A stretch of DNA of 64,000 nt from Homoserinimonas aerilata (GTDB lineage Bacteria > Actinomycetota > Actinomycetes > Actinomycetales > Microbacteriaceae). Location: assembly GCF_006716125.1 (NCBI RefSeq), contig NZ_VFOM01000001.1:992001-1056000 (forward strand), given 5' to 3'. The first letter of the stretch is position 1. Each line of letters opens with the position of its first letter. The notes beneath the pieces were generated by a model that was not told where the DNA came from, made no database searches, and was given only the letters and a program-made list of their open reading frames with translations. Of the stretch, positions 55,983 to 64,000 are shown piece after piece. A program made the position numbers and the translations under genes.

Positions 55983-56053
55983 GGCCCAGAGCCGGGCCCG
56001 TGGCTTTCCGCCACGCGGCGTGCTTGCCGTCGGGGGAGCATCCGACATGGTAT

Positions 56054-56077
56054 ATTTATCTTGATATCAAGATAAAT
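56054..56077. promoter_or_regulatory. 24-bp perfect palindrome upstream of acnA
   Basis: ATTTATCTTGAT followed by its exact reverse complement ATCAAGATAAAT, 143 bases before the acnA start and in an otherwise very GC-rich surround. The size and symmetry suit a dimeric regulator such as a MarR- or TetR-type protein. The protein is not identified. Confidence 0.7.
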
Positions 56078-56115
56078 TGATGGCGAACAGGCATCGCCCC
56101 GCACCATCATCGGAC

Positions 56116-56133
56116 TTAGGCTTGCCTTGCTGG
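56116..56133 (+). promoter_or_regulatory. Weak iron-box-like site upstream of acnA
   Basis: TTAGGCTTGCCT followed by TGCTGG matches the left two thirds of the IdeR/DtxR consensus TTAGGTTAGSCTAACCTAA but not its right end. Aconitase is a 4Fe-4S enzyme, so iron control is plausible. Confidence 0.3.
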
Positions 56134-56219
56134 TGACGATCGAATCCGCGCGCAAGGATTGCAAGTGATTCGCGGTGAAGCAGCCACGCCAGACAGCGCT
56201 CAGCAAGGGAGTCGACGCC

Positions 56220-59030
56220 ATGTCGTCAGTAAACAGTTTCGATTCACGAGACACTCTTAAGGTCGGCGAGACCGACTACGAGATCTTCCGGCTCGACAAG
56301 GTCGTCGGCCACGAGAAGCTCCCGTTCAGCCTCAAGGTGCTCTTGGAGAACCTCCTCCGTACCGAGGACGGCAAGAACGTCACCAAGGATCAGATCCAGG
56401 CCCTCGGCTCCTGGGTTCCCAGTGCGGAGCCTGACACCGAGATCCAGTTCACCCCGGCTCGCGTCGTCATGCAGGACTTCACCGGAGTTCCCTGCATCGT
56501 CGACCTCGCGACCATGCGTGAAGCGGTTGCCGACCTCGGCGGCGACCCCGCCAAGATCAACCCTCTCGCGCCCGCAGAGCTCGTCATCGACCACTCGGTG
56601 ATCGCCGACCTCTTCGGTAGCGAGGATGCGCTCGAGCGCAACGTCGAGATCGAGTACGAACGCAACGGTGAGCGCTACCAGTTCCTGCGCTGGGGCCAGA
56701 CGGCGTTCGAGGACTTCAAGGTCGTTCCCCCGGGCACCGGAATCGTGCACCAGGTCAACATCGAGTACCTCGCCCGCGTGACCTACACCCGCACCGTGGG
56801 TGGCGCGCTCCAGGCGTACCCCGACACCCTCGTGGGCACCGACTCACACACGACGATGGTCAATGGCCTAGGCGTGCTCGGCTGGGGCGTCGGCGGTATC
56901 GAGGCTGAGGCCGCGATGCTCGGCCAGCCTGTGTCGATGCTCATCCCCAAGGTCGTCGGCTTCAAGCTCTCCGGCTCCATCCCGACGGGTGTCACCGCCA
57001 CGGATGTCGTGCTCACGATCACGCAGCAGCTGCGTAAGCACGGTGTGGTCGGCAAGTTCGTCGAGTTCTACGGCGAGGGCGTCGCAGAGGTTCCGCTCGC
57101 GAACCGCGCCACGATCGGCAACATGAGCCCCGAGTTCGGCTCGACCGCCGCCATGTTCCCCATCGACGATGTGACGCTCGACTACCTGCGACTCACCGGT
57201 CGTAGCGAGGAGCAGGTCAAGCTCGTCGAGGCCTACTCGAAGGTTCAGGGCCTGTGGCACGACCCCGCGGTCGAACCCGCCTTCAGCGAGTACCTCGAGC
57301 TCGACCTCGCCACGGTCGTGCCGTCGATCGCCGGGCCGAAGCGTCCGCAGGACCGCATCGAGCTGAGCGTCGCCAAGACGCAGTTTGAGAGCGATCTCAA
57401 CAACTACGCGGCAACGGAGCACGACCTCGTTGACCTCGAGACCTCCGAGTCCTTCCCCGCTTCGGACCCGCCCGGGAACAGCCCCGAGAGCGAGCACAAC
57501 ACGCACCACCACTCGCATGTGAGCCACGCGCCGTCCACGGCGTCCAAGCCCACCAACGTCACCCTCGACGATGGTTCGTCGTTCGTGCTCGACCACGGTG
57601 CGGTCACGATCGCCGCCATCACCTCGTGCACCAACACCTCGAATCCTTCGGTGATGCTCGCTGCAGGCCTTCTTGCCCGTAACGCGGCCAAGAAGGGCCT
57701 CAAGGCGAAGCCGTGGGTCAAGACGACGCTGGCCCCCGGGTCAAAGGTCGTCACCGACTACTACGCCAAGGCTGGACTCACCGACGACCTCGAGGCCCTC
57801 GGCTTTTACACGGTCGGCTACGGCTGCACCACCTGTATCGGCAACTCGGGCCCGCTGGCAGACGAGATCTCGGCCGCGATCAACGACAACGATCTCGCTG
57901 TGACGGCCGTGCTCTCGGGCAACCGCAACTTCGAGGGTCGCATCAACCCCGACGTCAAGATGAACTACCTGGCGAGCCCTCCTCTGGTGATCGCCTACGC
58001 CCTCGCCGGTTCGATGAACTTCGATTTCGAACAGGATGCTCTGGGCAAGGACGGCGACGGCAACGACGTCTTTCTCAAGGACATCTGGCCCGACTCTGCT
58101 GAGGTTCAGCGCACGATCGACTCGTCGATCGACACGGAGATGTTCACGCACGAGTACTCCAGCGTGTTCGAGGGCGACGAGCGCTGGCGTTCGCTGCCGA
58201 CGCCCGCGGGCAAGGTGTTCGAGTGGGACGAGAATTCCACTTACGTTCGCAAGCCTCCGTATTTCGACGGCATGACGATCGAGACGACTCCCGTCACAGA
58301 CATCTCGAGCGCTCGCGTCCTCGCAAAGCTGGGAGACTCGGTCACCACCGACCACATCAGCCCGGCCGGCTCGATCAAGGCAGACAGCCCGGCGGGCCAT
58401 TACCTCGCGGAGCACAATGTCGACCGCAAGGACTTCAACTCCTACGGGTCGCGCCGCGGCAACCACGAGGTGATGATCCGCGGAACCTTCGCGAACATCC
58501 GCCTGAAGAACCAGCTCCTCGATGGTGTCGAGGGCGGCTACACGCGCGACTTCACGCAGCCGGATGCTCCGCAGTCGTTCATCTACGACGCCTCGCAGAA
58601 CTACCAGGAGCAGGGCACCCCGCTCGTCATCCTGGGCGGCAAGGAGTACGGCTCGGGATCGTCGCGTGACTGGGCTGCCAAGGGAACCAGCCTGCTGGGC
58701 GTGAAGGCCGTCATCACGGAGTCCTTCGAGCGCATTCACCGCTCCAACCTCATCGGCATGGGTGTCGTCCCGCTCCAGTTCCCGGCAGGGGAGACCTGGG
58801 AGTCGCTCGGTCTCGACGGCACGGAGATCATCAGCATCTCCGGTCTCACCGAGCTCAACGAGGGCACGACCCCGCGCACTGTGAAGGTCGTCGCCGAGCC
58901 CAGCGAGCACTCGCCCGCCGGCAAGAAGACGATCGAGTTCGACGCCGTCGTACGGATCGACACACCGGGTGAGGCCGACTATTACCGCAACGGTGGCATC
59001 CTGCAGTACGTGCTCAGGAGCCTCGTCTAG
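56220..59030 (+). CDS. acnA: Aconitate hydratase
   Basis: A 936-residue AcnA/IRP-type aconitase that interconverts citrate and isocitrate. The cluster ligands are in [13 protein letters not shown] (first Cys) and [14 protein letters not shown] (second and third Cys); [20 protein letters not shown] and the catalytic [18 protein letters not shown] region with [17 protein letters not shown] are intact. An insert between the domains contains an unusual His/Ser-rich stretch, [17 protein letters not shown] 56220 has AAGGGA upstream. The 237-base upstream region contains a perfect palindrome. dxs starts nine bases after the stop. Confidence 0.96.
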   Translation: MSSVNSFDSRDTLKVGETDYEIFRLDKVVGHEKLPFSLKVLLENLLRTEDGKNVTKDQIQALGSWVPSAEPDTEIQFTPARVVMQDFTGVPCIVDLATMREAVADLGGDPAKINPLAPAELVIDHSVIADLFGSEDALERNVEIEYERNGERYQFLRWGQTAFEDFKVVPPGTGIVHQVNIEYLARVTYTRTVGGALQAYPDTLVGTDSHTTMVNGLGVLGWGVGGIEAEAAMLGQPVSMLIPKVVGFKLSGSIPTGVTATDVVLTITQQLRKHGVVGKFVEFYGEGVAEVPLANRATIGNMSPEFGSTAAMFPIDDVTLDYLRLTGRSEEQVKLVEAYSKVQGLWHDPAVEPAFSEYLELDLATVVPSIAGPKRPQDRIELSVAKTQFESDLNNYAATEHDLVDLETSESFPASDPPGNSPESEHNTHHHSHVSHAPSTASKPTNVTLDDGSSFVLDHGAVTIAAITSCTNTSNPSVMLAAGLLARNAAKKGLKAKPWVKTTLAPGSKVVTDYYAKAGLTDDLEALGFYTVGYGCTTCIGNSGPLADEISAAINDNDLAVTAVLSGNRNFEGRINPDVKMNYLASPPLVIAYALAGSMNFDFEQDALGKDGDGNDVFLKDIWPDSAEVQRTIDSSIDTEMFTHEYSSVFEGDERWRSLPTPAGKVFEWDENSTYVRKPPYFDGMTIETTPVTDISSARVLAKLGDSVTTDHISPAGSIKADSPAGHYLAEHNVDRKDFNSYGSRRGNHEVMIRGTFANIRLKNQLLDGVEGGYTRDFTQPDAPQSFIYDASQNYQEQGTPLVILGGKEYGSGSSRDWAAKGTSLLGVKAVITESFERIHRSNLIGMGVVPLQFPAGETWESLGLDGTEIISISGLTELNEGTTPRTVKVVAEPSEHSPAGKKTIEFDAVVRIDTPGEADYYRNGGILQYVLRSLV

Positions 59031-59033
59031 GCT
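59028..59033 (+). promoter_or_regulatory. -10 box of leaderless dxs, overlapping acnA stop codon
   Basis: TAGGCT, whose TAG is the acnA stop codon, ends six bases before ATG 59040. No Shine-Dalgarno sequence is present for dxs. Confidence 0.5.
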
Positions 59034-59039
59034 TTCACC

Positions 59040-60983
59040 ATGAGCCTTCTCGAGACCATCACGGGTCCTCGGGACCTCGACGGGCTCTCCCCTGAACAGC
59101 TGGTTCAGCTGGCAGGGGAGGTCCGTCAGTTCCTGATCGCCGAAGTTGCCAAGACCGGCGGACATCTCGGTCCGAACCTCGGCGTCGTGGAGTTGACGAT
59201 CGCGATCCATCGCGTGTTCGAGTCGCCCCGTGACCCGATCATCTTCGACACGGGTCACCAGTCCTATGTGCACAAGCTGCTTACGGGTCGCCAGGACTTC
59301 AGCCGGCTCCGGCAGAAGGGCGGCCTGGCGGGCTACCCGCAGCGCTCAGAGTCGGTGCACGACGTCGTCGAGAGTTCCCACGCCTCCAGTTCCCTGTCGT
59401 GGGCGGATGGGATCTCCCGCGCCTTCGAGATGACAGGGCAGGAGGATCGCACGGTCGTGGCGGTCGTCGGTGACGGCGCGCTCACGGGGGGTATGACGTG
59501 GGAGGCCCTCAACAACATCAGCGACGACAACAGCCGAAACCTCGTCATCGTGGTCAATGACAACGGCCGCTCCTACGCGCCCACCATCGGCGGGATGGCG
59601 CGATTCCTCAACGGGGTTCGCACCAAGGCCTCGTACCGCGACCTCTATTTCTCCAGTCGTCGCCTCTTCGACCGCCTCGGGGCCCCCGCGCGGGCGCTCT
59701 ATCGTGGAGTCCGAGGCGGCCTGCACGGCTTCCTCAGCCGCTTCACGAACAATGAGGCGCTCTACTCCAATCTCGACATCAAGTACCTCGGCCCGATCGA
59801 CGGGCATGACATCGCGGCGCTGACCGAGGCGCTGCGGCAGGCCAAGGCGTACTCCGCCCCAGTCATCGTGCACGTGATCACTCAGAAGGGCCGGGGGTAC
59901 CAGCCGGCCATGTCCGACGAGGCCGACCAGTTCCACGCGGTGGGGCAGATCGATCCCGAAACGGGCGAGCCGGTCCAGGCCGCCGGGGCGCCCTCCTGGA
60001 CCTCCGTCTTCGCCGACGAGATTGTCTCGCTCGCCGAGAAGAACCCCCGAATCGTCGGCATCACGGCGGCCATGCTCCGTCCCGTTGGCCTGCACAAGCT
60101 GGCTGCGCGGTTCCCGGATCGCGTCCTCGATGTGGGCATCGCCGAGCAGCACGCCGTCACCTCGGCGGCGGGGCTCGCCTTCGGCGGGCTGCACCCCGTT
60201 GTGGCCCTCTACGCAACGTTCATGAATCGCGCTTTCGACCAGGTCCTGATGGATGTCGCCCTGCACAGAGCGGGCGTCACCTTCGTTCTCGACCGGGCGG
60301 GGGTCACGGGTCCCGACGGTCCCAGCCATCACGGAATGTGGGATCTCGCTCTCCTTCAGGTTGTCCCGGGCATCCGGCTGAGCGCCCCTCGCGACGCGAG
60401 CCGTCTCCGCGAGCAGCTCGGCGAGGCCGTGGCCGTGGATGATGCGCCCACGGTCATCCGGTTCTCGAAGGGCAGCGTCGGTGCGGAGTTCGAGGCGGTG
60501 CGGCGCACTGAAGACGGCGTGGACGTGTTGCGCGAGGCACCGCACAAGGACGTACTCATCATGACGGTTGGGCCCATGGCTGAGCTTGGACTGCAGGTCG
60601 CCGAGCGGCTCGCAGCCCAGGGAATCGGGGCCACCGTGGTCGACCCTCGCTGGGTTGTGCCCATTCCGACGAGCATCATCGGCCTCGCAGCGGAGCACCG
60701 GATCGTCATCTCCATCGAAGACGGGGTCAAGGTCGGGGGGATCGGCACCCGACTCCGCCAGGACCTGCGTGCCGCGGGAGTGGACACCGCAGTGACCGAG
60801 CTGGGCCTTCCCGACGAGTTCCTCGACCACGCGAGCCGTGGCGAGATCATGGAGCAGATCGGGTTGACCCCGCAGGCGATCACGCGCAACCTCGTCGCAC
60901 AGGTGTTGGGGAGCCGCATTCCCGTGGCCCGACCCCTGCTTGACGTTGCCTTCGAGGCTCCGCGAATAAGCTCACAGGACTAG
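59040..60983 (+). CDS. dxs: 1-deoxy-D-xylulose-5-phosphate synthase
   Basis: A 647-residue ThDP enzyme, first step of the MEP isoprenoid pathway (pyruvate + glyceraldehyde 3-phosphate). GDGALTGGMTWEALNNI is the ThDP/Mg motif, SHHGMWDLALLQVVPG and FDVGIAEQHAVT-like DVGIAEQHAVTSAAG the pyrimidine site, and DHASRGEIMEQIGLTP the end of the C-terminal domain. The family order is standard and the length usual. It directly follows acnA and probably has its own leaderless promoter as well as read-through. Confidence 0.96.
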   Translation: MSLLETITGPRDLDGLSPEQLVQLAGEVRQFLIAEVAKTGGHLGPNLGVVELTIAIHRVFESPRDPIIFDTGHQSYVHKLLTGRQDFSRLRQKGGLAGYPQRSESVHDVVESSHASSSLSWADGISRAFEMTGQEDRTVVAVVGDGALTGGMTWEALNNISDDNSRNLVIVVNDNGRSYAPTIGGMARFLNGVRTKASYRDLYFSSRRLFDRLGAPARALYRGVRGGLHGFLSRFTNNEALYSNLDIKYLGPIDGHDIAALTEALRQAKAYSAPVIVHVITQKGRGYQPAMSDEADQFHAVGQIDPETGEPVQAAGAPSWTSVFADEIVSLAEKNPRIVGITAAMLRPVGLHKLAARFPDRVLDVGIAEQHAVTSAAGLAFGGLHPVVALYATFMNRAFDQVLMDVALHRAGVTFVLDRAGVTGPDGPSHHGMWDLALLQVVPGIRLSAPRDASRLREQLGEAVAVDDAPTVIRFSKGSVGAEFEAVRRTEDGVDVLREAPHKDVLIMTVGPMAELGLQVAERLAAQGIGATVVDPRWVVPIPTSIIGLAAEHRIVISIEDGVKVGGIGTRLRQDLRAAGVDTAVTELGLPDEFLDHASRGEIMEQIGLTPQAITRNLVAQVLGSRIPVARPLLDVAFEAPRISSQD

Positions 60984-60987
60984 CAAC

Positions 60988-61028
60988 AATGGCGAAGGCC
61001 CGGGCGTCTTGCCCGGGCCTTCGCCATT
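60988..61028. terminator. Strong bidirectional terminator between dxs and fadB-like gene
   Basis: An 18-bp perfect stem (60988-61005 with 61011-61028), loop GTCTT; a TTCTT follows on the plus strand. The genes on both sides end here. Confidence 0.9.
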
Positions 61029-61038
61029 CTTCAGATCA

Positions 61039-63174
61039 TCAGCCGCGCTGCTCGTCCACTCCGCGGATGGCCGGTGAGTGGAATGTGCTGCCGAACACGC
61101 GTTCGGATGCTCCCACACGGTCCAGATAGGGGGTCGCCCCGCCCATCTGGAACGGCCAGCCGGCACCCAGAATGAGGCACAGATCGATGTCTTCTGCGGC
61201 AGAGACCACGCCGTCGTCGAGCATCCGCTTGATCTCGTCGGCAAGGCCATCCTCGACCCGACGAAGAATCTGCTCTGCCGTCATGGGGGAGCTGCCACCT
61301 GCGACGATCTCGACAGCCTTCTTGTCGAAGCCCTTGATCTTGCCCTTGCCGTCACGATCGAAGATGCGGCCGTGCTCGGCGAGCCGGTGCAGGTTCGCAC
61401 TCTCGAAGAAGCGCTCAGGGAACGCCGCATGGTGAGTGTCGAGCACGTGCGCACCGACCTTGAGACCCACGAGCTCAAGGAGCTCGAAGGCTGTCATCGG
61501 CAGGCCGAAGGGGTCGAGTGCGTGGTTGACGACCTCGAACGGGGTTCCCGTGTCCACCGCATGCATGGCCTCGCCGAGAAGCTTCGCCAGGATGCGGTTG
61601 ACGACGAACCCCGGGGTGTCAGCGGTGATCACTGCGGTCTTGAACAGCTTGCCCGCGGTGACCATGGCCGTGCTCAGCGTCTCGTCGTTGGTGTGCGGCG
61701 TCCTGACGACCTCGATCAGTGGCATGACCGCCACCGGGTTGAAGAAGTGGAAGCCGACGAGGCGTTCCGGGTGAGCGAGCTTCGCACCGATCTGTGCCAC
61801 CGAGAGCGAGGAGGTGTTCGTAGCCAGAACTGCGGTCTCGGAGACGTGCTGCTCGATCTCGGCGAACACATCCTGCTTGGCTTCGAGTTGTTCGAAGATC
61901 GCCTCGATCACCCAGTCTGCATCTGAGAACTGTGACTTGTCGGTGGTTCCGGTGACGAGGGCCTTGAGGCGGTTCGCGTCGTCGGATGACACACGACCCT
62001 TCTCCAGTAGCTTGTCGATCTCACCGTGGATGTACCCGATGCCCTTGTCGATCTGCTCCTGTGAGATGTCGGTGATCACGACGGGGACCTTGAGTCGTCG
62101 CACGAACAGCAGCGCGAACTGCTGTGCCATGAGGCCAGCCCCGATGACGCCGATCTTCGTGATCGGCTTCGCCAGCGTCTTGTCAGGGGCACCTGCGGGC
62201 TTCTTGGCGCGCTTCTGCACAAGGTTGAAGGCGTAGATGCTCGCGACGAACTGGTCGCCGGCGATCAACTCGGAGAGCTTCTCGTCCTCTGCGGCGAATC
62301 CGGTCTCACGGTCGGTGTTCTTCGCGGCCTTGAGCAGCTCCAGGGCTGCGTAGGGAGACTTCGCGATCGAACCGATGCGGCTCTTCAGCATCTTCTCGGC
62401 GATACCGATCGCGATGTCCCATTTGACGGCGCGCTCGATCTTGCCCGGTTCGTTGGACCGCTTGACCTTGGTGGAACCGGAGATGACGCCGTCGGCCCAG
62501 CGGATCGACTCCTCCAAGAAGTTTGCGGGGCCGAATGCGGCATCCGCGATACCCATGTCGAAGGCCTGCTTCGGCTTCAGCATGGTGTTGTTCTTGAGGG
62601 GGTTCTCGATGACGACCTTGAGTGCGTTCTCGATACCGATGAGGTTCGGCAGAAGCCAAGCGCCGCCCCACCCGGGGATGATTCCAAGGAACACCTCGGG
62701 CAGCGCAACGCCCGCTCCGGCAAGGTCGATAGTGCGGTAGTCGGCGTGCAGGGCGACCTCAAGGCCGCCGCCGAGGGCGAGCCCGTTGATGAACGCGAAC
62801 GTCGGAACGCCGAGGCCGTGAAGCTTGCCGAGTGCGTGATGTCCGAGTTGTGCCAGCTGGCGCGCCGCATCCCTGCTCGGGATCTCGCCGACCTTGCTGA
62901 GATCGGCACCCGCCGCGAGGATGTACTGCTTTCCGGTGACGGCCACGGCGTGGATCTCGCCGCTCGCCGCTCGCTTGTGAAGCCCATCAATGGTCTCGGC
63001 GAACTCCAGGAGGCCGAGTGCGCCGAACGTGTTCGGTCTGGTGTGATCCCGACCGTTGTCGAGTGTCACGAGCGCGAGGACTCTGCCGCCGGCGAGCGGG
63101 ATGTCGCTCACGAGGGAATGTGTGACAACCTCGTCGCCGGACATGGCCTTCAAGTCATCAAATCGGGTCGTCAT
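61039..63174 (-). CDS. 3-hydroxyacyl-CoA dehydrogenase/enoyl-CoA hydratase fusion (FadB/FadJ type)
   Basis: A 711-residue multifunctional beta-oxidation enzyme. N-terminal crotonase domain: NGLALGGGLEVALHADYR and ALPEVFLGIIPGWGGAWLLP hold the two catalytic Glu; then NAD-binding IGVIGAGLMAQQFALLFVRR (GxGxM), LATNTSSLSVAQIG, HFFNPVAVMPLIEVVR with the catalytic His and NTPGFVVNRI-like TPGFVVNRILAKL; C-terminal HCDH repeats with DPFGLPMTAFELLELVGL. The start follows the thiolase stop directly (TAG then ATG), with GGAAGGG in the end of the thiolase gene. The pair forms an alpha-beta trifunctional complex. Confidence 0.93.
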   Translation of the reverse strand: MTTRFDDLKAMSGDEVVTHSLVSDIPLAGGRVLALVTLDNGRDHTRPNTFGALGLLEFAETIDGLHKRAASGEIHAVAVTGKQYILAAGADLSKVGEIPSRDAARQLAQLGHHALGKLHGLGVPTFAFINGLALGGGLEVALHADYRTIDLAGAGVALPEVFLGIIPGWGGAWLLPNLIGIENALKVVIENPLKNNTMLKPKQAFDMGIADAAFGPANFLEESIRWADGVISGSTKVKRSNEPGKIERAVKWDIAIGIAEKMLKSRIGSIAKSPYAALELLKAAKNTDRETGFAAEDEKLSELIAGDQFVASIYAFNLVQKRAKKPAGAPDKTLAKPITKIGVIGAGLMAQQFALLFVRRLKVPVVITDISQEQIDKGIGYIHGEIDKLLEKGRVSSDDANRLKALVTGTTDKSQFSDADWVIEAIFEQLEAKQDVFAEIEQHVSETAVLATNTSSLSVAQIGAKLAHPERLVGFHFFNPVAVMPLIEVVRTPHTNDETLSTAMVTAGKLFKTAVITADTPGFVVNRILAKLLGEAMHAVDTGTPFEVVNHALDPFGLPMTAFELLELVGLKVGAHVLDTHHAAFPERFFESANLHRLAEHGRIFDRDGKGKIKGFDKKAVEIVAGGSSPMTAEQILRRVEDGLADEIKRMLDDGVVSAAEDIDLCLILGAGWPFQMGGATPYLDRVGASERVFGSTFHSPAIRGVDEQRG

Positions 63175-64000
63175 CTACTTGCCCTTCCCTGCGTAGTGGG
63201 GGTTCTCCCAGATAACCGAACCGCCCTGCCCGAGACCGACGCACATGGCGGTGAGGCCGTAGCGGACCTCGGGATGTTCCTCGAACTGGCGGGCGAGCTG
63301 AAGCATCAGGCGAACGCCTGAGGATGCGAGAGGATGCCCGATCGCGATCGCACCGCCCCACATGTTGACCCTCGGGTCCTCGTCGTCGATGCCGAAGTGA
63401 TCGAGCAGGGAGAGAACCTGCACGGCGAAGGCCTCGTTCAGTTCGAAGAGGCCGATGTCGTCGATGCTCAGCCCGGCCTTCTTCAGTGCCTTCTCGGTCG
63501 ACGGGATGGGGCCGATGCCCATGATCTCGGGCTCCACGCCGGCGAAGGCGAAGCTGACGAGCCGCATCTTGGGCGCAAGCCCGAGCTCCTTCGCCGCGTC
63601 GGCGCTGGCCAGAAGGCTCACGGTCGCTCCGTCGTTGAGCCCGGAGGAGTTGCCGGCCGTGACCCGGCCGTGAGGGCGGAAAGGCGTCTTCAGACCAGCG
63701 AGTCCCTCCATGGTGGTCTCGGGTCGTGGCGCCTCATCGCGGGTCGCCAACCCCCATCCGTTCGCCGTCTTGATGGCGACAGGCACGAGGTCGGGCTGAA
63801 TCTTGTTCGCTGCGTAGGCTGCTGCGACCTTCTGCTGGCTCGCCAGGGCGAAACGGTCGGCACGCTCCTTGGTGAGGGCGGGGAAGCGATCGTGAATCTT
63901 CTCCGCGGTGTTCCCCATGTTGAGCGCCTCGGCGTTGACGAGCTTCTCCGCGACGAATCGCGGGTTCGGGTCGACGCCCGAGCCCATCGGATGGTGCCCC
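63175..64000 (-). CDS. Acetyl-CoA acetyltransferase/thiolase, C-terminal part (5' end beyond window)
   Basis: The frame runs off the right edge, so the gene continues; Met at 63987 is internal. The visible 274 residues include VTAGNSSGLNDGATVSLL, the FELNEAFAVQVLSLLD region, GGAIAIGHPLASSGVR with the catalytic His, and the second catalytic Cys in TAMCVGLGQGGSVIW. The first Cys lies upstream of the window. It is the beta-oxidation thiolase (FadA type) of a two-gene operon with the fadB-like gene. Confidence 0.93.
   Translation of the reverse strand, partial: GHHPMGSGVDPNPRFVAEKLVNAEALNMGNTAEKIHDRFPALTKERADRFALASQQKVAAAYAANKIQPDLVPVAIKTANGWGLATRDEAPRPETTMEGLAGLKTPFRPHGRVTAGNSSGLNDGATVSLLASADAAKELGLAPKMRLVSFAFAGVEPEIMGIGPIPSTEKALKKAGLSIDDIGLFELNEAFAVQVLSLLDHFGIDDEDPRVNMWGGAIAIGHPLASSGVRLMLQLARQFEEHPEVRYGLTAMCVGLGQGGSVIWENPHYAGKGK

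Noticed and set aside
56025..56056. SigA promoter TTGCCG / TATATT for acnA
   Set aside because: The spacer would be 20 bp, too long; the start site of acnA transcription cannot be assigned from the sequence.

Overview
The window reads as core chromosome of a high-GC actinobacterium, most probably a member of Microbacteriaceae. The grounds are the many actinobacterial-only families (DUF3145, DUF4191, DUF4193, DUF3093, DUF3710, DUF3159, DUF7455, SepH), the glnA1/glnE/glnA2 trio, a type II fatty-acid-synthase operon and very GC-rich coding. No phage, insertion sequence, CRISPR array or rRNA is visible. From memory, gene order resembles two M. tuberculosis core segments (around Rv2213-Rv2245 and Rv2682-Rv2714). 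The genus is inferred, not tested.

Layout. 0-4.5 kb: end of an MFS transporter, cspA, a DUF1684 protein, a PolA-like polymerase and DUF3145. 4.5-13.3 kb (minus strand): aceE, a PucR-type regulator, fabD-fabH-acpP-fabF and a glycosyltransferase, linking acetyl-CoA supply to fatty-acid synthesis. 13.5-19.8 kb: AhpE-type peroxiredoxin, two small membrane proteins, tRNA-Val(TAC), an NCS1-like permease with a huge acidic N-terminal tail, Nif3 and a CdsZ-like coiled-coil protein that has lost its zinc ligands. 19.9-24.5 kb: RNase P RNA, ppgK, map, a 57-aa SPOR-like protein, gdhA and panB. 24.6-31.7 kb: glnA2, glnE, glnA1 (with a GlnR-type box), an RDD protein and DUF4191. 31.8-37.9 kb: a membrane pseudokinase, sucB, lpdA and pepA; lipB/lipA, expected nearby, are missing. 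37.9-48.3 kb: PAC2, MFS, sigA, then a four-gene block (CofE-like ligase, ATP-grasp, two alanine-racemase-like genes), DUF7455 and parE. 48.3-64 kb: parC, a phosphodiesterase, sepH, DUF4193, DUF3093, dut, DUF3710, DUF3159, acnA, dxs, fadB-like and the 3' part of a thiolase.

The most unusual signal is the racemase pair at 43773-45613. The first protein keeps the catalytic tyrosine half of alanine racemase but has Arg at the PLP-lysine position and lacks most of the barrel. The second keeps the lysine and the whole barrel but lacks the tyrosine loop. In alanine racemase the two residues of one active site come from different subunits, so the two translationally coupled proteins look like an obligate heterodimer with one working site. 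With the CofE-like and ATP-grasp ligases beside them they form a candidate D-amino-acid/amide-ligation module, possibly for the group-B peptidoglycan of this family.

A second theme is transcription. At least a dozen genes have a TANNNT box ending 6-7 nt before the start codon, the signature of leaderless mRNAs; the same spacing precedes the predicted 5' end of RNase P RNA.
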